Under the pieces are notes generated by a model. The model searched no databases. It worked only from the letters and a program-made list of their open reading frames with translations, and was not told where the DNA came from. Both the position numbers and the translations under genes were made by a program. From positions 1-8,418 of the forward strand of contig SLGL01000035.1 of assembly GCA_007123785.1 (NCBI GenBank): a stretch of DNA of 8,418 nucleotides, in the 5' to 3' direction. The stretch is from Balneolaceae bacterium. Its GTDB lineage: Bacteria; Bacteroidota; Rhodothermia; Balneolales; Balneolaceae. Of this stretch, positions 6,543 to 8,418 are shown one piece after another; the first letter of the stretch is position 1, and each line of letters starts with the position of its first letter.

Positions 6543-7484
6543 ATGATAAACAGAAGAGAATTTTTCATACAGTCTGCTTTTGCCACCGCTGCGATGAGCT
6601 TTGGATTTACAAAAACAGAATCTGGAACCACAAACCCAAATCCGGCTTTTAAGATTTCCCTGGCACAATGGTCGGTAAACCGATTGTTATTTTCCGGCGA
6701 AATGGACAACCTTGATTTTCCTGCAGTAACCAAACAGCACGGGATTAATGCAGTGGAATATGTAAACCAGTTTTTCATGGATAAAGCTGAAGACACAAAC
6801 TATTTGAGGGAGCTTAAACAGCGATGTGAAGATGAGGGCGTTACCTCTGTATTGATCATGTGTGACGGAGAAGGCCAGTTAGGCGCTTCAGATCCGGAAG
6901 AACGGATGCAAACCGTTGAAAACCACAAAAAGTGGGTTGAAGCCGCTAAATTTCTGGAGTGCCATTCTATCCGGGTAAATGCCTATACAGACATCCCCTG
7001 GAGTGAAGATCCCGTAACAGCCCGGGAGGCCGGAAATTATACAGCGGACGGGTTCAGGGCTTTGTGTGAATTTGCTGACAGCTTTGATATCAACGTAATT
7101 ATCGAAAATCACGGTGGGTATTCCAGCGACCCCTATTGGTTAACCGATGTCATCAATCAGACAGACCACCCGAGAGCCGGTTCACTTCCCGATTTCGGCA
7201 ATTTCCGGGTCTACGCTGATGATGACAAAGTAGTCTCTTTTGATTCGTACGAAGCCACCGACATGCTGATGCCTTCGGCGAAGGGAGTAAGTCTTAAGCC
7301 AACCGTCTGGGATGACAGCGGCAATCAGCAAGAACTTGATTACGAACGCATGATGAACATCGTTCTTTCACACGGATATCACGGCTATGTTGGTATTGAG
7401 CATGGTGAACGGGGTCGTGAGTGGGAGAGTATTGTTGAAATCCGTAAAATACTGGAAGAACTCCAAAGCACACTTGCGGGTTAA
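6543..7484 (+). CDS. Tat-exported sugar phosphate isomerase/epimerase-like TIM-barrel protein
   Basis: Xylose isomerase-like/AP endonuclease 2 TIM barrel (PF01261), 313 aa. The N-terminus has a Tat-type signal: NRREFF (3-8, R4-R5) followed by a hydrophobic stretch (11-22), so the protein is probably folded in the cytoplasm and exported, though no clear AxA cleavage site is visible. Barrel landmarks: LAQWSVNR (40-47), GINAVEY (67-73), VIIENHGG (185-192; metal ligand E188), SLPDFGNF (214-221; ligand D217), VSLKPTVWDDSGN (249-261) and GYVGIEHG (281-288; ligand E286). The strand that in hydroxypyruvate isomerase-like enzymes gives a metal-binding His has V-S-L-K here. The reaction is unknown: isomerase or epimerase on a sugar is the family expectation, and similar Tat proteins are often annotated as hydroxypyruvate isomerase. 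It stands alone, with crtI upstream and a convergent transaldolase downstream. The start is set by the Arg pair three residues in. Confidence 0.9.
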   Translation: MINRREFFIQSAFATAAMSFGFTKTESGTTNPNPAFKISLAQWSVNRLLFSGEMDNLDFPAVTKQHGINAVEYVNQFFMDKAEDTNYLRELKQRCEDEGVTSVLIMCDGEGQLGASDPEERMQTVENHKKWVEAAKFLECHSIRVNAYTDIPWSEDPVTAREAGNYTADGFRALCEFADSFDINVIIENHGGYSSDPYWLTDVINQTDHPRAGSLPDFGNFRVYADDDKVVSFDSYEATDMLMPSAKGVSLKPTVWDDSGNQQELDYERMMNIVLSHGYHGYVGIEHGERGREWESIVEIRKILEELQSTLAG

Positions 7485-7503
7485 TGTAATTACAGCTTTT
7501 TTT
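7485..7503 (+). terminator. Possible weak terminator after the TIM-barrel gene
   Basis: The palindrome TGTAATTACA (7485-7494) follows the stop codon directly and leads, after GC, into T7 (7497-7503). The stem would be very short once a loop is allowed, so this is a weak candidate supported mainly by the T-run. Confidence 0.25.
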
Positions 7504-7530
7504 GATAATCACATACCTTTCGTAAGAATA

Positions 7531-7556
7531 TGCCGGTCTCTGATATAGAACCGGCA
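7531..7556. terminator. Hairpin between convergent genes
   Basis: TGCCGGT (7531-7537) pairs with ACCGGCA (7550-7556) around a 12-nt loop. It lies 18 bp past the stop of the minus-strand transaldolase and 46 bp past the TIM-barrel stop. On the minus strand it is followed by TATTCTTACG, a modest U-rich tail, so it fits best as the transaldolase terminator. Confidence 0.55.
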
Positions 7557-7574
7557 CTCTATTTCGATTAAATA

Positions 7575-8240
7575 TCAGCTTTCCTGCTTGATTGCTTCCT
7601 GAAGTTTATCCCAATCGGCAAGAAACCGTTCCAGGCCGTTATCAGTAAGCGGGTGCTTCATGAGCTGTTCGATCACTTTCAGCGGCATGGTGGCAACATC
7701 GGCCCCGAGACGGGCGGCTTCCAGTACGTGCATCGGATGGCGAATACTGGCAGCAAGCACTTCTGTTTGATAGCCATAATTTTCATAGATCTGTACAATA
7801 TCTTCGATAATGCTCATGCCGTCGTTCGAAATATCATCCACCCTCCCGATAAACGGAGAAATATATGTTGCCCCTGCTTTGGCAGCAATCAGCGCCTGGG
7901 TAGCCGAAAAACAGAGGGTACAATTGGTTTTAATGCCCTCTTCGCTGAAAGTTTTTATTGCTTTGATTCCATCTTTAATCAGCGGAACTTTTACTACTAC
8001 ATTACCGGCAATAGAGGCGATACGCCGGCCTTCAGCCACAATATCCGAATAGGAGGTGGATATCACTTCAGCAGACACATCTCCGTCCACCATTTCACAT
8101 ATTTTGGCGATATGTCCTTCAAAATCTTTTACGCCAACTTTATAACAGAGGCTGGGGTTAGTCGTTACTCCGTCAAGAACCCCCAGATCGTTGGCTTCCT
8201 GGATTTCATTTAAGTCGGCAGTGTCAATAAAAAATTTCAT
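7575..8240 (-). CDS. tal: Transaldolase, small TalC/FSA-like type
   Basis: Class I aldolase of the compact subfamily (221 aa, against about 315 for TalB). It should transfer a dihydroxyacetone unit between sedoheptulose-7-phosphate and glyceraldehyde-3-phosphate in the non-oxidative pentose phosphate pathway, in the cytosol. Motifs: MKFFIDTA with D6, GVTTNPSL (24-31), VVVKVPL (81-87) with Schiff-base K84, NCTLCFS (106-112), SPFIGRVDD (128-136), and AASIRHPMHV (163-172) with the phosphate-binding S165 and R167. The residue after SP is Phe (F130); fructose-6-phosphate aldolases have Tyr there, so transaldolase activity is favoured. This family forms decamers. The gene is a single minus-strand unit with a good lineage-type promoter at 8273-8302; AAAGAG, 5 nt before the ATG, could be a weak ribosome-binding site. 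Confidence 0.95.
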   Translation of the reverse strand: MKFFIDTADLNEIQEANDLGVLDGVTTNPSLCYKVGVKDFEGHIAKICEMVDGDVSAEVISTSYSDIVAEGRRIASIAGNVVVKVPLIKDGIKAIKTFSEEGIKTNCTLCFSATQALIAAKAGATYISPFIGRVDDISNDGMSIIEDIVQIYENYGYQTEVLAASIRHPMHVLEAARLGADVATMPLKVIEQLMKHPLTDNGLERFLADWDKLQEAIKQES

Positions 8241-8272
8241 AGAATCTCTTTAATTTCGTTGATTAGTTAACC

Positions 8273-8302
8273 GAAATATAATGAATGTTCAGAACCAACA
8301 AA
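8273..8302 (-). promoter_or_regulatory. Candidate Bacteroidota-type promoter for the transaldolase gene
   Basis: Read on the minus strand, TTTG (8302-8299) and TATATTTC (8280-8273) are separated by 18 nt. This matches the TTTG / TAnnTTTG promoter of the Bacteroidota sigma factor with one mismatch in the -7 box. The -7 box ends 32 nt upstream of the start codon, implying a short leader. Confidence 0.5.
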
Positions 8303-8376
8303 GGACAGAATCTGTTTATTCATGAGCTACTATTTGTTATTTTATGCTAATATCTATTTAACACAATCAAAGAACT

Positions 8377-8418
8377 ATGAACATATCAGGTAAAGAATTT
8401 ACAATCGGTTTTATCGCA
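8377..8418 (+). CDS. 5' end of a gene, possibly MCE/MlaD family (partial)
   Basis: An ATG opens a frame that stays open to the window end (14 codons, MNISGKEFTIGFIA). The pattern of a short polar start, then E-F-x-(I/V)-G and the beginning of a hydrophobic stretch, is that of MlaD/MCE proteins, which anchor in the inner membrane by one N-terminal helix and help move phospholipids across the envelope. Fourteen residues are too few to be sure, and any single-pass membrane protein could start so. It is divergent from the transaldolase gene with a 136-bp spacer; TTTG at 8333-8336 and the AT-rich run after it may be part of its promoter. Confidence 0.45.
   Translation, partial: MNISGKEFTIGFIA

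Noticed and set aside
7653..8213. Long plus-strand open frame opposite the transaldolase gene.
   Set aside because: The minus strand encodes an intact transaldolase with all motifs; the antisense product is His/Asn-rich and family-less.
1..8418. Search for CRISPR arrays, insertion sequences, tRNA genes and integrase or toxin-antitoxin genes.
   Set aside because: No spaced direct repeats, terminal inverted repeats around a transposase, cloverleaf-like sequence or matching proteins were seen.

Overview
The window reads as ordinary chromosomal sequence from a member of the Bacteroidota/Balneolota/Rhodothermota side of the FCB group. The evidence is indirect: almost none of the starts has a Shine-Dalgarno sequence, several intergenic regions carry the TAnnTTTG-like -7 element of that lineage, and the gene set (DUF1015 next to serC, C40 phytoene desaturase, Tat-exported sugar isomerase-like TIM barrel, an apparent MCE/MlaD start) fits. 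I lean towards Balneolota, but this cannot be proven from 8.4 kb. There are no tRNA or rRNA genes, mobile elements, CRISPR arrays or phage genes.

Left part (1-910): a hairpin terminator, then a minus-strand pair read right to left, a DUF1844 protein followed by an overlapping Nudix hydrolase. A 101-bp divergent region separates them from the plus-strand pair DUF1015 + serC (911-3206), which are 4 bp apart and clearly one transcript. SerC makes 3-phosphoserine. The DUF1015 protein carries a DGHHR motif like that of ParB/SbnI/SerK serine kinases, so the pair may be a phosphoserine/serine module. Two hairpins (3257-3313) lie between serC and a convergent minus-strand rhomboid protease (3319-3915).

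Middle (3916-6276): divergent from the rhomboid gene is an RlpA-type lipoprotein (DPBB + SPOR), a peptidoglycan enzyme of the septum. A phytoene desaturase (crtI) with its own leader follows; no crtB or other carotenoid gene is in view.

Right part (6277-8418): a 266-bp non-coding stretch with two dyads precedes a Tat-signal TIM-barrel protein of the sugar isomerase/epimerase family. A hairpin separates it from a convergent minus-strand transaldolase of the small TalC/FSA type, whose active-site Phe points to transaldolase rather than fructose-6-phosphate aldolase. A divergent gene begins at 8377 and is cut by the window end; its 14 visible residues resemble the start of MCE/MlaD lipid-transport proteins.

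Most of the window is housekeeping and no clear novel defence or mobile system was found. The most interesting points are the DUF1015-serC pair, the exported TIM barrel that seems to lack one usual metal-binding His, and the DUF1844/Nudix overlapping pair.
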